A DNA stretch of 61,226 nucleotides from Lactonifactor longoviformis DSM 17459 (GTDB lineage Bacteria; Bacillota; Clostridia; Lachnospirales; Lachnospiraceae): the NCBI RefSeq assembly GCF_900129135.1, contig NZ_FQVI01000027.1:1-61226 (forward strand), given 5' to 3'. Positions 32,682 to 42,677 of the stretch are shown piece by piece. The notes under the pieces are model-generated. The model ran no database searches. It was not told the DNA's origin and saw nothing but the letters and a program-made list of their open reading frames with translations. The position numbers were made by a program, and so were the translations under genes. Position 1 is the stretch's first letter. Each line of letters starts with the position of its first letter.

Positions 32682-33356
32682 ATGGAAGCATATAAGCAGG
32701 AATTTATTGGATTTATGGTAGATTGTCAGGTGTTGAAATTTGGGGATTTCGTTACAAAAAGCGGAAGAAAGACACCATTTTTTGTCAACACTGGTTTTTA
32801 TAGAACAGGGGCGCAGCTTCGCAGACTGGGGCAGTATTATGCAAAAGCCATTCATGACGCCTACGGACTGGACTTTGACGTATTATTCGGACCGGCTTAT
32901 AAGGGGATCCCTCTGACTGTGGCAGCAACTATGGCAATCAGCGAACTGTACGACAGAGATATCCGGTACTGTTCCAACCGGAAAGAAGTGAAAGACCATG
33001 GAGATAAAGGTATATTGCTGGGAAGCCCCATTCAGGATAAGGATCGGGTGGTGATCATCGAGGATGTAACCACAGCCGGAACCTCCATACAGGAAACTCT
33101 GCCCATTATCAGGGCGCAGGGGGATGTAACACCTGTAGGCTTGGTGGTTTCCGTGGACCGCATGGAACGGGGACAAGGTACCAAAAGTGCATTAAAAGAA
33201 ATTGAAGAAAAATACGGACTGCAGACCACAGCCATTGTTACCATGGCAGAAGTGGTAGAACACTTATACAATAGAGAATACCAAGGAAGAGTAGTAATTG
33301 ACGACGCAATGAAAGAAGCCATCGACAGATACTATGAACAGTATGGTGCCGAGTAA
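32682..33356 (+). CDS. pyrE: Orotate phosphoribosyltransferase
   Basis: A 224-residue enzyme. FGPAYKGIPL (about residues 67-76) contacts PRPP and VVIIEDVTTAGTSIQE (about 123-138) is the canonical PRPP loop with its acidic pair, in contrast to the degenerate loop of the protein at 357. It converts orotate to OMP. An 85-base gap separates it from pyrD. A small membrane-protein gene follows. Confidence 0.95.
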   Translation: MEAYKQEFIGFMVDCQVLKFGDFVTKSGRKTPFFVNTGFYRTGAQLRRLGQYYAKAIHDAYGLDFDVLFGPAYKGIPLTVAATMAISELYDRDIRYCSNRKEVKDHGDKGILLGSPIQDKDRVVIIEDVTTAGTSIQETLPIIRAQGDVTPVGLVVSVDRMERGQGTKSALKEIEEKYGLQTTAIVTMAEVVEHLYNREYQGRVVIDDAMKEAIDRYYEQYGAE

Positions 33357-33375
33357 AGAAAGGAAAGTGTTCGCA

Positions 33376-33528
33376 ATGAGTGAAAAGATATACAAAATGG
33401 TGTCAAGGGCAGGTGTATGGAATCTTGTCCTGGGTATTATAGTATTAGTAACAGGGATTGCTGCGGGAACGATGTTAATCATAAACGGCGGCAAATTGAT
33501 AAAACAAAAATACGAGATCATGATTTAA
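33376..33528 (+). CDS. Small single-pass membrane protein
   Basis: A 50-residue protein starting at ATG 33376 (AAAGGAAAG upstream). One hydrophobic segment (about residues 13-35, WNLVLGIIVLVTGIAAGTML) is followed by a positively charged tail. No family recognised. It is the last gene before the operon terminator and may be translated from the pyr transcript. Function unknown. Confidence 0.55.
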   Translation: MSEKIYKMVSRAGVWNLVLGIIVLVTGIAAGTMLIINGGKLIKQKYEIMI

Positions 33529-33540
33529 CATCTATAGAGA

Positions 33541-33569
33541 AAAGTCACACGCGGACCGTGTGACTTTTT
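33541..33569 (+). terminator. Terminator of the pyr operon
   Basis: AAAGTCACACG pairs with CGTGTGACTTT around CGGAC, followed by TT and A. Confidence 0.85.
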
Positions 33570-33581
33570 AAACTGTCTGGA

Positions 33582-34082
33582 ATGAGGAATGAAAAATTGA
33601 AGAAAGAAACAAAACGGCGAATAAAAAGGATAGGTACGATCCTGTTTGTGCTGTATATTCTTGTTCTCATCTACTTCCTGTTTTTTTCTGAGGGATTTGG
33701 CAGAGGACAAGGGGCAGAGAGAGTATACCGATATAATCTCACCCCGTTAAAAGAGATCAGAAGGTTTTGGGTTTACCGGGAACAATTAGGGTTTGTAGCT
33801 GTTTTTACCAATTTGGTGGGCAATGTAGTCGGATTCGTCCCATTTGGCCTGATTCTTCCTGTGATAAACCGCAATACCAGAAACTTGTTCTTTATCGGAT
33901 TTGCCGGATTTGCCTTGAGCCTTTGTGTGGAATGCATCCAGCTGGTTGGAAAGGTAGGAAGCTTTGATGTGGATGACATGATCCTGAATACGGCCGGAGC
34001 AGTACTGGGATATTTGATATTTGCAGTTTTCCACGGGATTTATAAGATAAAGTTTGAACACAAGCGCAGGAAAAGGAGATGA
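33582..34082 (+). CDS. VanZ family membrane protein
   Basis: A 166-residue protein with four or five hydrophobic segments. NLTPLKEI near residue 52, NLVGNVVGFVPFGLILP (about 78-94) and ECIQLVGKVGSFDVDDMILN (about 117-136) are VanZ-like landmarks. VanZ of vancomycin clusters raises teicoplanin tolerance by an unclear mechanism; most family members are not resistance genes. The start is uncertain because no clear ribosome binding site precedes ATG 33582. Confidence 0.8.
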   Translation: MRNEKLKKETKRRIKRIGTILFVLYILVLIYFLFFSEGFGRGQGAERVYRYNLTPLKEIRRFWVYREQLGFVAVFTNLVGNVVGFVPFGLILPVINRNTRNLFFIGFAGFALSLCVECIQLVGKVGSFDVDDMILNTAGAVLGYLIFAVFHGIYKIKFEHKRRKRR

Positions 34083-34086
34083 GAAG

Positions 34087-34401
34087 GTGGGAAAAAGATA
34101 TAAATACACATTTGCCAGGAAGAAACAGTCAGAGGGGGGGATTACCTCTTCGGTTATGGCATTGATCTCTGTCCTTCTGTTTCTCACAGGGGCAGTTCTT
34201 TCCTTCGCCTTTCAGGGAAAGGGCGGCCTGTATCTGGGAGCTATGGGACTGGTGGCCATAGGCGTATCAGTCTATGGATTTATCATTGGATTAAAAAGCT
34301 TCTCCATAGAGAACCGGGCATATACCTACAGCAAGGTAGGGGCGATAGCCAACGGTGTTCTGATGGTGGGCTGGCTGGGATTATTTTTGATAGGAGTGTA
34401 G
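34087..34401 (+). CDS. Small membrane protein, DUF6142-like
   Basis: A 104-residue protein starting at GTG 34087, after AAAGGAGATGAGAAG. A basic N-terminus (KRYKYTFARKKQ) is followed by three hydrophobic segments (about residues 22-42, 48-66 and 82-101). Family resemblance is from memory and moderate. It lies 4 bases after the VanZ gene and 4 before the HD-domain gene, so all three are co-transcribed. Function unknown. Confidence 0.5.
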   Translation: MGKRYKYTFARKKQSEGGITSSVMALISVLLFLTGAVLSFAFQGKGGLYLGAMGLVAIGVSVYGFIIGLKSFSIENRAYTYSKVGAIANGVLMVGWLGLFLIGV

Positions 34402-34405
34402 ATGG

Positions 34406-34996
34406 ATGGACGACAGGCTGATAAAACAGATGGATTTTATTCTGGAAGTAGACAAAATTAAGAACATTACCAGGCAGACATATTTGTCTGACGGGAAAAG
34501 AAAAGAAAATGATGCGGAGCATTCCTGGCATCTGGCTCTTATGGCAGTGCTTCTCAGGGAACACGCCAACGAAGAGCTGGATCTGGTGAAGGTGATGACT
34601 ATGGTGCTGATCCACGATATCGTAGAGATCGATGCGGGGGATACGTATGCATATGACGATGCCGGCAATACTACAAAAAGAGAACGGGAAGTGCGGGCGG
34701 CGAACCGGATTTTCGGCCTCCTTCCGGAGGATCAGGGAGATATGTGTAAGGAACTTTGGGAAGAATTTGAGCTTGCAAAGACCCCTGAGGCAAAGTTTGC
34801 CCATACCCTGGATAATTTTCAGCCGCTGATGCTTAACAATGCTGCGGACGGAAAGTCGTGGAGAGAACATGAGGTAAAGAAATCTCAGGTTATGAAGCGA
34901 AATGAACACACAGGGGAGGGGTCCAGAGTCATCCGTTCTTATATGCAGCAGCTGATCGATAAAAATGTGGAGTGTGGGAATTTAAAAAATGAGTAA
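34406..34996 (+). CDS. HD-domain phosphohydrolase (YfbR-like)
   Basis: A 196-residue cytosolic metalloenzyme. The HD metal ligands are His in DAEHSWHLAL (about residue 35), the HD pair in LIHDIVEI (about 73-74) and a later Asp. Such proteins are often 5'-deoxynucleotidases. AGGAG is spaced 9 bases before ATG 34406. The last 8 bases overlap the peptidase gene. Confidence 0.8.
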   Translation: MDDRLIKQMDFILEVDKIKNITRQTYLSDGKRKENDAEHSWHLALMAVLLREHANEELDLVKVMTMVLIHDIVEIDAGDTYAYDDAGNTTKREREVRAANRIFGLLPEDQGDMCKELWEEFELAKTPEAKFAHTLDNFQPLMLNNAADGKSWREHEVKKSQVMKRNEHTGEGSRVIRSYMQQLIDKNVECGNLKNE

Positions 34997-37070
34997 AGAA
35001 GAGATGATTGACGAGCGTTACCAGCTGGTAACCGGACGCATCGGAGAAATTCATAGGGAGGAATCTGTGCCGGAACCTTTCAGGGAGTATTTCCGGAAGA
35101 CCGCAGGATTTATTGGTCTTACAGCCCAGGTTCTGGAAAAAATGCTGAGCGGCTGGGCAGAGACTGCGGCAAAAGAGGAATTGAAGGAATGGAATGACAG
35201 GCTGTACGAAGACATATTGCCGGCCAACTATGGGACCTCCTATGGGAATCCGGCATATGCGGTCTCTGTTCTCGGAGAAGAGTATGGGCAGCTGCTCAGC
35301 TTTTTATATACAGAGATCAGAGGTCTGATTGTGTATGCTTATGAGAAAAGAAAATGGGATTTTACGGTAGCCGCAGAGCTTTTCGCAGAAATCTACACTA
35401 TGTTTCAGGAGGAGATTCCGAAAGCAGAAACTCTAAGGGAGACCCTGTACTGGTATATAAGCGACTACAGTGATGAGATGGCGGCTTATCGGGTGCGCGA
35501 ATCACTGGATCCTTCTCTTTCGTTCGCCAGAGATATCATTATGGAAGAGGACCTCAGCGATGAGAGGTATCTTTATCTGTTCGGCGAGTATATTTCAGAT
35601 AATATCTGTCGGGTGTCTGCCTTTTTAAATACGCTGTCCCAGGAGGAAATTGATGCAATGGCGTCAACTTATACAGAGGGATACAGGATTGGCTTTGAGA
35701 CAACCGGGAAGGATATCAAAAAGAAGAAGACTGTAAATATACGCTATCAGCTGGGATTTGAAAGGATGATAAGGGCGGCCGTTCTTCAGTTTGAAAAAAT
35801 GGGACTGCAGCCGGTGATCTACCGGGCGGCAAGCCACGCAGTCAATAAGAGACAGCACCTGCGCATCGGCTATTATGGTGCAGTTCCCAATAAGCAGTAT
35901 GATTACGATCACAGGGGGGACGCCGCTCTGTATCTGGATCAGGAATTTGTGCAGAGAAAGCTCAGAGTGATGCAGGTGGCATATGAAAAAATGAAGGAAC
36001 TGGCCGCTGTGCACGGGGGGCCTGCGGTGGTGGAGGTGTTCGGGGAGGAGCCGTTTGTACCTATGTCCTGTCCTCAGGCCATGCAGCTCTCTAAAGCCCA
36101 GCAAAAGCTTCAGGTAACCTATGACAGTGAAGCAGGCCAAATTACAAACCGCTATATCAAAGGAGAAGAGAGAAGCTTTACAATTATTGCCTACCCCGTA
36201 CCTGAGATAGGAGAGGACTTTCCGGATATTTTCCGTGAGACGGTAAAGATTAATACCCTGGATTATAAGCTCTATCAGCAGATTCAGCAGAGGATTATTG
36301 ATGCTCTGGACACCGGAGACAGGGTTCATATTAAGGGACAAGGCGGCAATCAGACAGACTTGACCATTGCCCTGCATCCTTTGGCAGACCCAAAGAGACA
36401 GACAAACTTTGAAAACTGCGTGGCGGATGTGAATATTCCGGTGGGGGAGGTCTTTACCTCGCCTCTGTTAAAGGGAACCCGGGGAATCCTTCACGTAAGC
36501 CAGGTATACCTGAATGAGCTCTGCTACAGGGATTTGAAGATTACATTCCAAGACGGCAGGATTTCAGACTATTCCTGTAAAAACTTTGACTCAGAGGAAG
36601 AAAATAAAAAGTATATCTTTGAGAATCTGCTCTTTCATCATGATACACTCCCTATGGGGGAATTTGCCATTGGCACGAATACAACTGCCTATGTTATGGC
36701 CAGGAAGTATGGAATTGAAGGAAAACTTCCTATTCTGATTGCTGAGAAGATGGGCCCGCATTTTGCTGTGGGAGACACCTGCTACAGCTGGGCGGAGGAT
36801 ACCCCGGTATACAATCCGGATGGGAAGGAAATCATTGCCAGGGACAATGAGGTATCCATTCTCCGCAGGGAGGACATTTCCAAAGCATATCTGGGATGTC
36901 ATACAGATATTACGATACCCTATGATGAATTAGAGTCTGTTGCCGTCATAATGCCGGACGGGCGAGAGACAGCAGTGATCCGGGATGGTAGATTTGTCCT
37001 TCCGGGCACAGAGGAGCTGAACCGGCCGTTTGAGGGCGGAATTCACATTGACAAGAATTACAAGTCTTAG
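34989..37070 (+). CDS. M29-like aminopeptidase with long N-terminal extension
   Basis: A 693-residue protein, about 280 residues longer than a normal M29 aminopeptidase (about 410). The C-terminal part has the metal-ligand segments: Glu in GEVFTSPLLKG, Glu in MGEFAIGTNT, His in EKMGPHFAVG and His/Asp in GCHTDI. The N-terminal 280 or so residues are helical, acidic and unrecognised; they may gate the large M29 cavity or bind substrate. The protein probably trims peptides in the cytosol, feeding amino-acid fermentation. It overlaps the HD-domain gene by 8 bases. Confidence 0.75.
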   Translation: MSKEEMIDERYQLVTGRIGEIHREESVPEPFREYFRKTAGFIGLTAQVLEKMLSGWAETAAKEELKEWNDRLYEDILPANYGTSYGNPAYAVSVLGEEYGQLLSFLYTEIRGLIVYAYEKRKWDFTVAAELFAEIYTMFQEEIPKAETLRETLYWYISDYSDEMAAYRVRESLDPSLSFARDIIMEEDLSDERYLYLFGEYISDNICRVSAFLNTLSQEEIDAMASTYTEGYRIGFETTGKDIKKKKTVNIRYQLGFERMIRAAVLQFEKMGLQPVIYRAASHAVNKRQHLRIGYYGAVPNKQYDYDHRGDAALYLDQEFVQRKLRVMQVAYEKMKELAAVHGGPAVVEVFGEEPFVPMSCPQAMQLSKAQQKLQVTYDSEAGQITNRYIKGEERSFTIIAYPVPEIGEDFPDIFRETVKINTLDYKLYQQIQQRIIDALDTGDRVHIKGQGGNQTDLTIALHPLADPKRQTNFENCVADVNIPVGEVFTSPLLKGTRGILHVSQVYLNELCYRDLKITFQDGRISDYSCKNFDSEEENKKYIFENLLFHHDTLPMGEFAIGTNTTAYVMARKYGIEGKLPILIAEKMGPHFAVGDTCYSWAEDTPVYNPDGKEIIARDNEVSILRREDISKAYLGCHTDITIPYDELESVAVIMPDGRETAVIRDGRFVLPGTEELNRPFEGGIHIDKNYKS

Positions 37071-37157
37071 TAAAATTGATAAAGGTAATATGGCTGCTCT
37101 TGTTTTTATCTGGCAGCATATGATAAAGATTAATCAAAAGAAAAAAGGAGAATGACA

Positions 37158-37664
37158 ATGGCTAAAGTTGGAATTGTTATGGGTAGTGACTCTGATATGC
37201 CTGTTATGAGCAAGGCGGCAGATATGCTGGAAAAGCTGGGGATTGATTATGAGATGAAGATAATCTCTGCTCACAGAGAACCGGACGTATTCTTTGAATA
37301 TGCAAAAACAGCAGAAGAAAAAGGATTCAAGGTAATTATAGCAGGTGCAGGCATGGCGGCTCATCTGCCGGGTATGTGCGCAGCAATTTTCCCGATGCCG
37401 GTCATTGGAATTCCTATGCATACAACCTCTCTGGGTGGAAGGGATTCCCTCTACTCTATTGTTCAGATGCCTTCAGGCATACCTGTAGCAACGGTTGCAA
37501 TCAACGGCGGTGCCAACGCCGGAATACTGGCAGCCAAGATTCTGGCCACCTCAGATCCTGAGCTTTTGGCAAGACTGAAAGCATACACGGAAGAGTTAAA
37601 AGAGCAGGTGGTTGCCAAAGATGAAAAGCTGCAGGCTGTAGGCTATAAAAATTATACAAAGTAA
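37158..37664 (+). CDS. purE: 5-(carboxyamino)imidazole ribonucleotide mutase
   Basis: A 168-residue class I PurE. GSDSDMPVM (residues 9-17) binds the phosphate, and SAHR with its catalytic His lies at about 40-43. It converts N5-CAIR to CAIR in purine synthesis. ATG 37158 is chosen because AAAGGAG ends 7 bases upstream; the ATG at 37152 would be too close to it. First of purE-purM-purN-purD. Confidence 0.95.
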   Translation: MAKVGIVMGSDSDMPVMSKAADMLEKLGIDYEMKIISAHREPDVFFEYAKTAEEKGFKVIIAGAGMAAHLPGMCAAIFPMPVIGIPMHTTSLGGRDSLYSIVQMPSGIPVATVAINGGANAGILAAKILATSDPELLARLKAYTEELKEQVVAKDEKLQAVGYKNYTK

Positions 37665-37694
37665 GAAGCATCCAGTAAGATACGGAGGAGAAAA

Positions 37695-38720
37695 ATGGAT
37701 TATAAAAAAGCAGGTGTTGATATTGAAGCAGGTTACAAATCAGTAGAGTTAATGAAGGAGCATATCAGGAAAACCATGAGACCGGAGGTCCTGACGAATA
37801 TTGGAGGGTTTTCCGGAGCCTTTTCTATGGATGCTTTTAAAAACATGGAGAAGCCTACCCTTGTATCAGGAACAGACGGGGTGGGTACAAAGCTGAAGCT
37901 GGCATTTATTATGGACAAGCATGACACCGTAGGAATCGACTGTGTGGCTATGTGTGTCAATGACATAGCCTGCGCCGGGGGTGAACCTTTGTTTTTCCTG
38001 GATTATATCGCTTGCGGGAAGAATGTACCGGAAAAAATTGCTGAGATCGTTAAAGGGGTAGCAGACGGATGCGCGCAGTCCAATGCCGCCCTTATCGGCG
38101 GGGAAACAGCTGAGATGCCGGGATTTTATCCGGAAGACGAATACGATTTGGCTGGATTTGCCGTGGGCATTGTAGATGAAAAGGATCTGATTACAGGGAA
38201 AGATCTGAAGCCGGGAGACATATTGATCGGCATGGCTTCCTCCGGAGTGCACAGCAACGGCTTTTCCCTGGTTAGAAAAGTATTCGATATGACAAAGGAA
38301 TCCCTTGCTGTTTACTATGACGCATTGGGCAGTACATTAGGAGAGGCGCTTCTTGCTCCTACCAAGATTTATGTAAAAGCTCTGAAGAGTGTAAAGGATG
38401 CCGGTGTGCGGATACGTGCCTGCAGCCATATCACTGGCGGCGGCTTTTATGAGAATGTGCCCAGAATGCTCAAAGAGGGTGTCTGTGCAGTTATTGAAAA
38501 GGATAGTTATCCAATCCCCCCTATCTTCCCTATGATGGCAGAACAAGGCAAGATTGACGAGAAAATGATGTACAATACTTATAACATGGGACTTGGGATG
38601 GTTTTGGCTGTTGACGCTGCCGATGTGGATAAAACGATGGAAGCCATCAAAGCCGCAGGGGAAGCTCCTTACGTGGTAGGACGCGTGGAAGAAGGAGAAA
38701 AGGGAGTGAAATTATGCTAA
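37695..38720 (+). CDS. purM: Phosphoribosylformylglycinamidine cyclo-ligase (AIR synthetase)
   Basis: A 341-residue enzyme of normal length. [13 protein letters not shown] (about residues 58-70), the ATP/Mg motif, and [11 protein letters not shown] (about 136-146) are diagnostic. It closes FGAM to AIR. Its end overlaps purN by 7 bases. Confidence 0.97.
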   Translation: MDYKKAGVDIEAGYKSVELMKEHIRKTMRPEVLTNIGGFSGAFSMDAFKNMEKPTLVSGTDGVGTKLKLAFIMDKHDTVGIDCVAMCVNDIACAGGEPLFFLDYIACGKNVPEKIAEIVKGVADGCAQSNAALIGGETAEMPGFYPEDEYDLAGFAVGIVDEKDLITGKDLKPGDILIGMASSGVHSNGFSLVRKVFDMTKESLAVYYDALGSTLGEALLAPTKIYVKALKSVKDAGVRIRACSHITGGGFYENVPRMLKEGVCAVIEKDSYPIPPIFPMMAEQGKIDEKMMYNTYNMGLGMVLAVDAADVDKTMEAIKAAGEAPYVVGRVEEGEKGVKLC

Positions 38721-39340
38721 AGGCGGCAGTACTTGTGTCCGGAGGAGGGACGAATCTTCAGGCAATTATCGATGGAATTGCCAAAGGAACGATTACGAAC
38801 ACCAAGATAGAGGTTGTCATCAGCAACAACCCGGGCGTGTATGCCCTGGAACGGGCCAGGAAGGCCGGCATCCCTGGGAAATGTATCTCCCCTAAGGCAT
38901 TTGCGGGCAGAGAAGAATATTATGATGCGCTCCTGGAAGAACTGGCGTCTTATCAGGTGGATCTGATTGTTCTGGCCGGATGTCTGGTAGTGATTCCTAA
39001 AAAAATGGTTGATGCATATCCCAACAAAATAATAAATGTGCATCCCGCTCTGATTCCTGCGTTTTGCGGTACCGGTTATTACGGGCTGAAGGTTCACGAA
39101 GGTGTTCTGGCCCGTGGAGCAAAGGTGACCGGAGCAACGGTACATTTTGTGGATGACGGTACCGATACGGGACCTATTATTCTGCAGAAGGCTGTGGAGG
39201 TTTTACAGGAGGATACCCCCAAAACCCTCCAGCAGAGGGTGATGGAGGAGGCAGAATGGGTTATTATGCCGAAAGCCATTGATTTGATTGCAAATGATAA
39301 AGTAGAGATTGTGGATCACAAGGTCAGAATTAAGGAGTAG
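38714..39340 (+). CDS. purN: Phosphoribosylglycinamide formyltransferase
   Basis: A 208-residue 10-formyl-THF-dependent enzyme. Catalytic Asn and His lie in [11 protein letters not shown] (about residues 105-115) and the Asp in [11 protein letters not shown] (about 143-153). It formylates GAR. It overlaps purM and is followed by purD after 5 bases. Confidence 0.95.
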   Translation: MLKAAVLVSGGGTNLQAIIDGIAKGTITNTKIEVVISNNPGVYALERARKAGIPGKCISPKAFAGREEYYDALLEELASYQVDLIVLAGCLVVIPKKMVDAYPNKIINVHPALIPAFCGTGYYGLKVHEGVLARGAKVTGATVHFVDDGTDTGPIILQKAVEVLQEDTPKTLQQRVMEEAEWVIMPKAIDLIANDKVEIVDHKVRIKE

Positions 39341-39345
39341 ACAAG

Positions 39346-40617
39346 ATGAAAGTACTTATTGTTGGAAGCGGAGGAAGAGAACACGCCATTGCGTGGAGCG
39401 TGGCCAAAAGTCCTAAGGTGGATAAGATTTACTGTGCACCGGGAAATGCGGGCATCGCGGAATATGCGGAATGTGTAGAAATAGGCGCCATGGAGTTTGA
39501 CAGATTAACTGCATTTGCAAAGGAGAATGCGGTGGATCTAACCATAGTGGGCATGGATGATCCACTGGTTGGGGGGATCGTAGACGCTTTCGAGGCAGAG
39601 GGGCTCCGGGTATTTGGCCCTAGAAAAAATGCTGCTATTCTGGAAGGATCGAAAGCATTCTCCAAGGATCTAATGAAAAAATATAACATACCTACAGCTG
39701 CCTATGAAAACTTTACAGACGCCCAGGCGGCATTGAACTATCTGGAGACGGCAGAATATCCCATAGTACTGAAGGCCGACGGACTGGCGCTGGGAAAAGG
39801 TGTTCTGATCTGCAATACCCTGGAAGAAGCTCAGGAAGGGGTAAAAACCATTATGCTGGACAAGCAGTTCGGTACAGCAGGAAATATCATGGTCATCGAA
39901 GAGTTTATGACCGGAAGGGAAGTTTCTGTTCTCTCCTTCGTGGACGGTAAAACGATTAAGACCATGACTTCTGCCCAGGACCACAAACGTGCCAAGGATA
40001 ATGATGAGGGACTGAATACAGGGGGCATGGGAACCTTTTCCCCGAGCCCTTTCTATACCGAAGAGGTGGATGCTTTCTGCAGAGAGAATATTTACCAGGC
40101 TACAGTGGATGCAATGGCGGCGGAAGGAAGACCCTTTAAGGGAATCATCTTCTTTGGCCTTATGCTTACAGAAAAAGGCCCCAGGGTTCTGGAATACAAT
40201 GCGCGGTTTGGAGACCCTGAGGCCCAGGTAGTGCTTCCGAGAATGAAAAATGACATTATTGAGGTAGTAGAAGCATGTGTGGACGGAACTTTAGATCAGA
40301 TTGATCTGCAGTTTGAAGACAATGCGGCAGTGTGTGTAGTGCTGGCATCGGACGGATATCCTGTGGCATATGAAAAAGGATTCCCCATCCACGGTCTGGA
40401 AGCATTTAAAGACAGGGATGGATACTACGTTTTCCATGCAGGGACCAAGTTTAAAGACGGTGAGATCGTAACCAATGGAGGACGCGTTTTGGGAGTGACG
40501 GCTAAGGGGAAGGACTTGAGAGAAGCCAGGAAAAACGCGTATAAGGCCATTGACTGGATCGAGTTCGAGAATAAGTATCATAGAAATGACATAGGAAAAG
40601 CAATTGATGAAGCGTAG
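39346..40617 (+). CDS. purD: Phosphoribosylamine--glycine ligase
   Basis: A 423-residue ATP-grasp enzyme. VGSGGREHAIAW at the N-terminus and TGGMGTFSPSPFY (about residues 226-238) are PurD signatures; EYNARFGDPE is the metal-binding segment. It joins glycine and phosphoribosylamine. Last gene of the purine set; a terminator follows. Confidence 0.97.
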   Translation: MKVLIVGSGGREHAIAWSVAKSPKVDKIYCAPGNAGIAEYAECVEIGAMEFDRLTAFAKENAVDLTIVGMDDPLVGGIVDAFEAEGLRVFGPRKNAAILEGSKAFSKDLMKKYNIPTAAYENFTDAQAALNYLETAEYPIVLKADGLALGKGVLICNTLEEAQEGVKTIMLDKQFGTAGNIMVIEEFMTGREVSVLSFVDGKTIKTMTSAQDHKRAKDNDEGLNTGGMGTFSPSPFYTEEVDAFCRENIYQATVDAMAAEGRPFKGIIFFGLMLTEKGPRVLEYNARFGDPEAQVVLPRMKNDIIEVVEACVDGTLDQIDLQFEDNAAVCVVLASDGYPVAYEKGFPIHGLEAFKDRDGYYVFHAGTKFKDGEIVTNGGRVLGVTAKGKDLREARKNAYKAIDWIEFENKYHRNDIGKAIDEA

Positions 40618-40623
40618 ATAACA

Positions 40624-40663
40624 GAGGGCTATCTCTAGTCACAGATTAGAGGCGGCCCTTTTT
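40624..40663 (+). terminator. Terminator of the purine operon
   Basis: GAGGGC..TCTCTA pairs with TAGAGG.GGCCCTT around an AT-rich loop; TTTTTC follows. Confidence 0.65.
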
Positions 40664-40753
40664 CATCTTCTTTGGGTTTATCTTGTTATCTTTGCAGGAA
40701 AGTATTAAAATAAATAAAATAGATGCTTTAAATAAATGAACAAGGTGTCAAAT

Positions 40754-42646
40754 ATGAAAAAAGCGATTACAAAAAGGCTGGCCACGATAATACTTGCATT
40801 TATGATTCTTACCCTCTGTCTGAATTACGTGCTCCAGGTCCATAATGCCCGCAATGACATGTATCTGGATGCCAAGAATAAGTTTTGGCAGATTAACCAG
40901 ATTCTAAAACAGAATGAAAAAGAGACGGAACAGGTGAAGGAAGATCTGAAGGCAAACTGCCTGATCCGCGCCAAAGCAGCAGCATATATTCTCCAGTACA
41001 GGCCGGAGATTACAGAGGATCAGGAGGAGATGGAAAAGATTGCCAGACTTCTCCAGGTAGATGAGTTCCATCTTTTTGACAAAGAAGGAACGCTGTATGC
41101 CGGATCAGAGCCAAAGTATTTTGGCCTTAATTTTACGTCCGGTGAGCAAATGCAGTTCTTTCTGCCTATGCTAAAAGACAGGGAACTGGAGTTATGTCAG
41201 GACATCACGCCCAACACTGCCGAACAAAAATTAATGCAGTATGCTGCAGTTTGGAGAGAGGACGGGGAGGGGATTGTTCAGATCGGGCTTGAACCTGACC
41301 GGGTTCTGGAATCCATGAAAAAGAATGAGCTGTCGTACATATTTTCTCTTGTGACAGCTGACTCCGGGACAACCATCTACGCCATAGATCCGGGTACCTA
41401 CCAGATCTTAGGATGCACCGACGGGGAACTGGCAGGAAAGAGCATAACAGACGTTGGCGTAGATCCGGGAACAAAGATGAATCAGGGATTTTCTGCAAGG
41501 GTAAACGGGGAGGACAGCTATTGCGTATTTACAGATGGGGATTCGGTGATCCTGGGGATTACGGAATCCAACCGCGGCTTATACAAAGACGTGAACAGCA
41601 ATTGTCTTCTCACGGCTGTATACCTGGTTCTGATTTCCATTATCATGATAGTGTCCATTTCGAAATATATGGATTACTATGTGGTCAGGGGAATCTCCTC
41701 GGTAAATCAGAGACTGGAGAAGATTACAAAGGGGAATCTTGACACTAAGGTAGAAGTGGAAACTACCCCTGAATTCAAGGAGCTGAGCGGCAGAATTAAC
41801 CTGATGGTAGACAGTCTTCTGGATACCACAAATAAATTGACTAAGATACTGGAAGCGGCCAGGGTTCCCATTGGTGTCTACGAATACAATAAGGATATGA
41901 AACGGGTAATGGCTACCGGAAGAGTGGCGGATATTTTAATGCTGACAGAGGAGGAGGCCAGGGAACTTCTTCTGGATCATGTACTGTTTGAAAAGAAGCT
42001 GGAAGATATTCGTCTGCATCCGGTTACAGGGGGTAAGGATGTGTACCGGCTGCCCGGAGAGAGGGAACATTTTATCAGAATGAACACATTCTCTAATGCC
42101 AATAGTATCTTAGGCATTATTATTGATGTGACGGAAGACATGGTTGAGAAGCAGCATATTGAAAAAGAGAGGGATATTGATCTTCTCACTGGTCTTTACA
42201 GCAGACGGGCTTTCTACAGAAAAATGGAAGAACTTTTCAAGGCCCCTGAGGAACTTGGGCATGCAGTCATTCTCATGGCGGATGCAGATAATCTGAAGAA
42301 AGTAAATGATGACTATGGACATGAAAACGGTGACCGTTATCTTCAGGGGATTGCCGTGATTCTTCGGTCCTGCAAAGCAGAAAAGCAGGTACTGGCACGG
42401 ATTAGCGGAGATGAGTTTGTGGTATTCCTGTATCAGTGCCGGGACAGGGAAGTTCTGTCTGCACATATCAGGGAACTTCTTCTGACAATGAAGGGCTCTA
42501 CGGTTGAACTTAGCAACTCCAAGGAGATTCCGGTCCGGTTCTCTGTAGGCTGTGCATATTATCCGGAGGACGGCAGAGACTACCGCGAACTTTTGAGTCT
42601 CTCGGATCACAATATGTATCAGTCAAAAAGGAACAGAGAGCGTTAG
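40754..42646 (+). CDS. Membrane-bound diguanylate cyclase (sensor-HAMP-PAS-GGDEF)
   Basis: A 630-residue sensor. Transmembrane helices at about residues 10-27 and 283-303 bracket an extracytoplasmic sensor of about 250 residues; a HAMP-like linker, a PAS-like segment (about 345-455) and a C-terminal GGDEF domain follow. The active-site motif reads RISGDEF, the accepted SGDEF variant, and DADNLKKVND is the metal/GTP segment, so cyclase activity is likely. ATG 40754 has AAGGTG 7 bases upstream; an ATG at 40736 has no site. It may sense a small molecule outside the cell and raise c-di-GMP. Confidence 0.85.
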   Translation: MKKAITKRLATIILAFMILTLCLNYVLQVHNARNDMYLDAKNKFWQINQILKQNEKETEQVKEDLKANCLIRAKAAAYILQYRPEITEDQEEMEKIARLLQVDEFHLFDKEGTLYAGSEPKYFGLNFTSGEQMQFFLPMLKDRELELCQDITPNTAEQKLMQYAAVWREDGEGIVQIGLEPDRVLESMKKNELSYIFSLVTADSGTTIYAIDPGTYQILGCTDGELAGKSITDVGVDPGTKMNQGFSARVNGEDSYCVFTDGDSVILGITESNRGLYKDVNSNCLLTAVYLVLISIIMIVSISKYMDYYVVRGISSVNQRLEKITKGNLDTKVEVETTPEFKELSGRINLMVDSLLDTTNKLTKILEAARVPIGVYEYNKDMKRVMATGRVADILMLTEEEARELLLDHVLFEKKLEDIRLHPVTGGKDVYRLPGEREHFIRMNTFSNANSILGIIIDVTEDMVEKQHIEKERDIDLLTGLYSRRAFYRKMEELFKAPEELGHAVILMADADNLKKVNDDYGHENGDRYLQGIAVILRSCKAEKQVLARISGDEFVVFLYQCRDREVLSAHIRELLLTMKGSTVELSNSKEIPVRFSVGCAYYPEDGRDYRELLSLSDHNMYQSKRNRER

Positions 42647-42677
42647 TGTTCCAGGATTTGAAAAAGAGGGTTATATT

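Noticed and set aside
33582-34082. VanZ-like gene as a glycopeptide resistance determinant
   Set aside because: No vanHAX or regulator genes nearby; the family is widespread without resistance.
40754-42646. Inactive GGDEF domain because the motif is SGDEF
   Set aside because: SGDEF is an accepted active variant and the metal-binding Asp is present.
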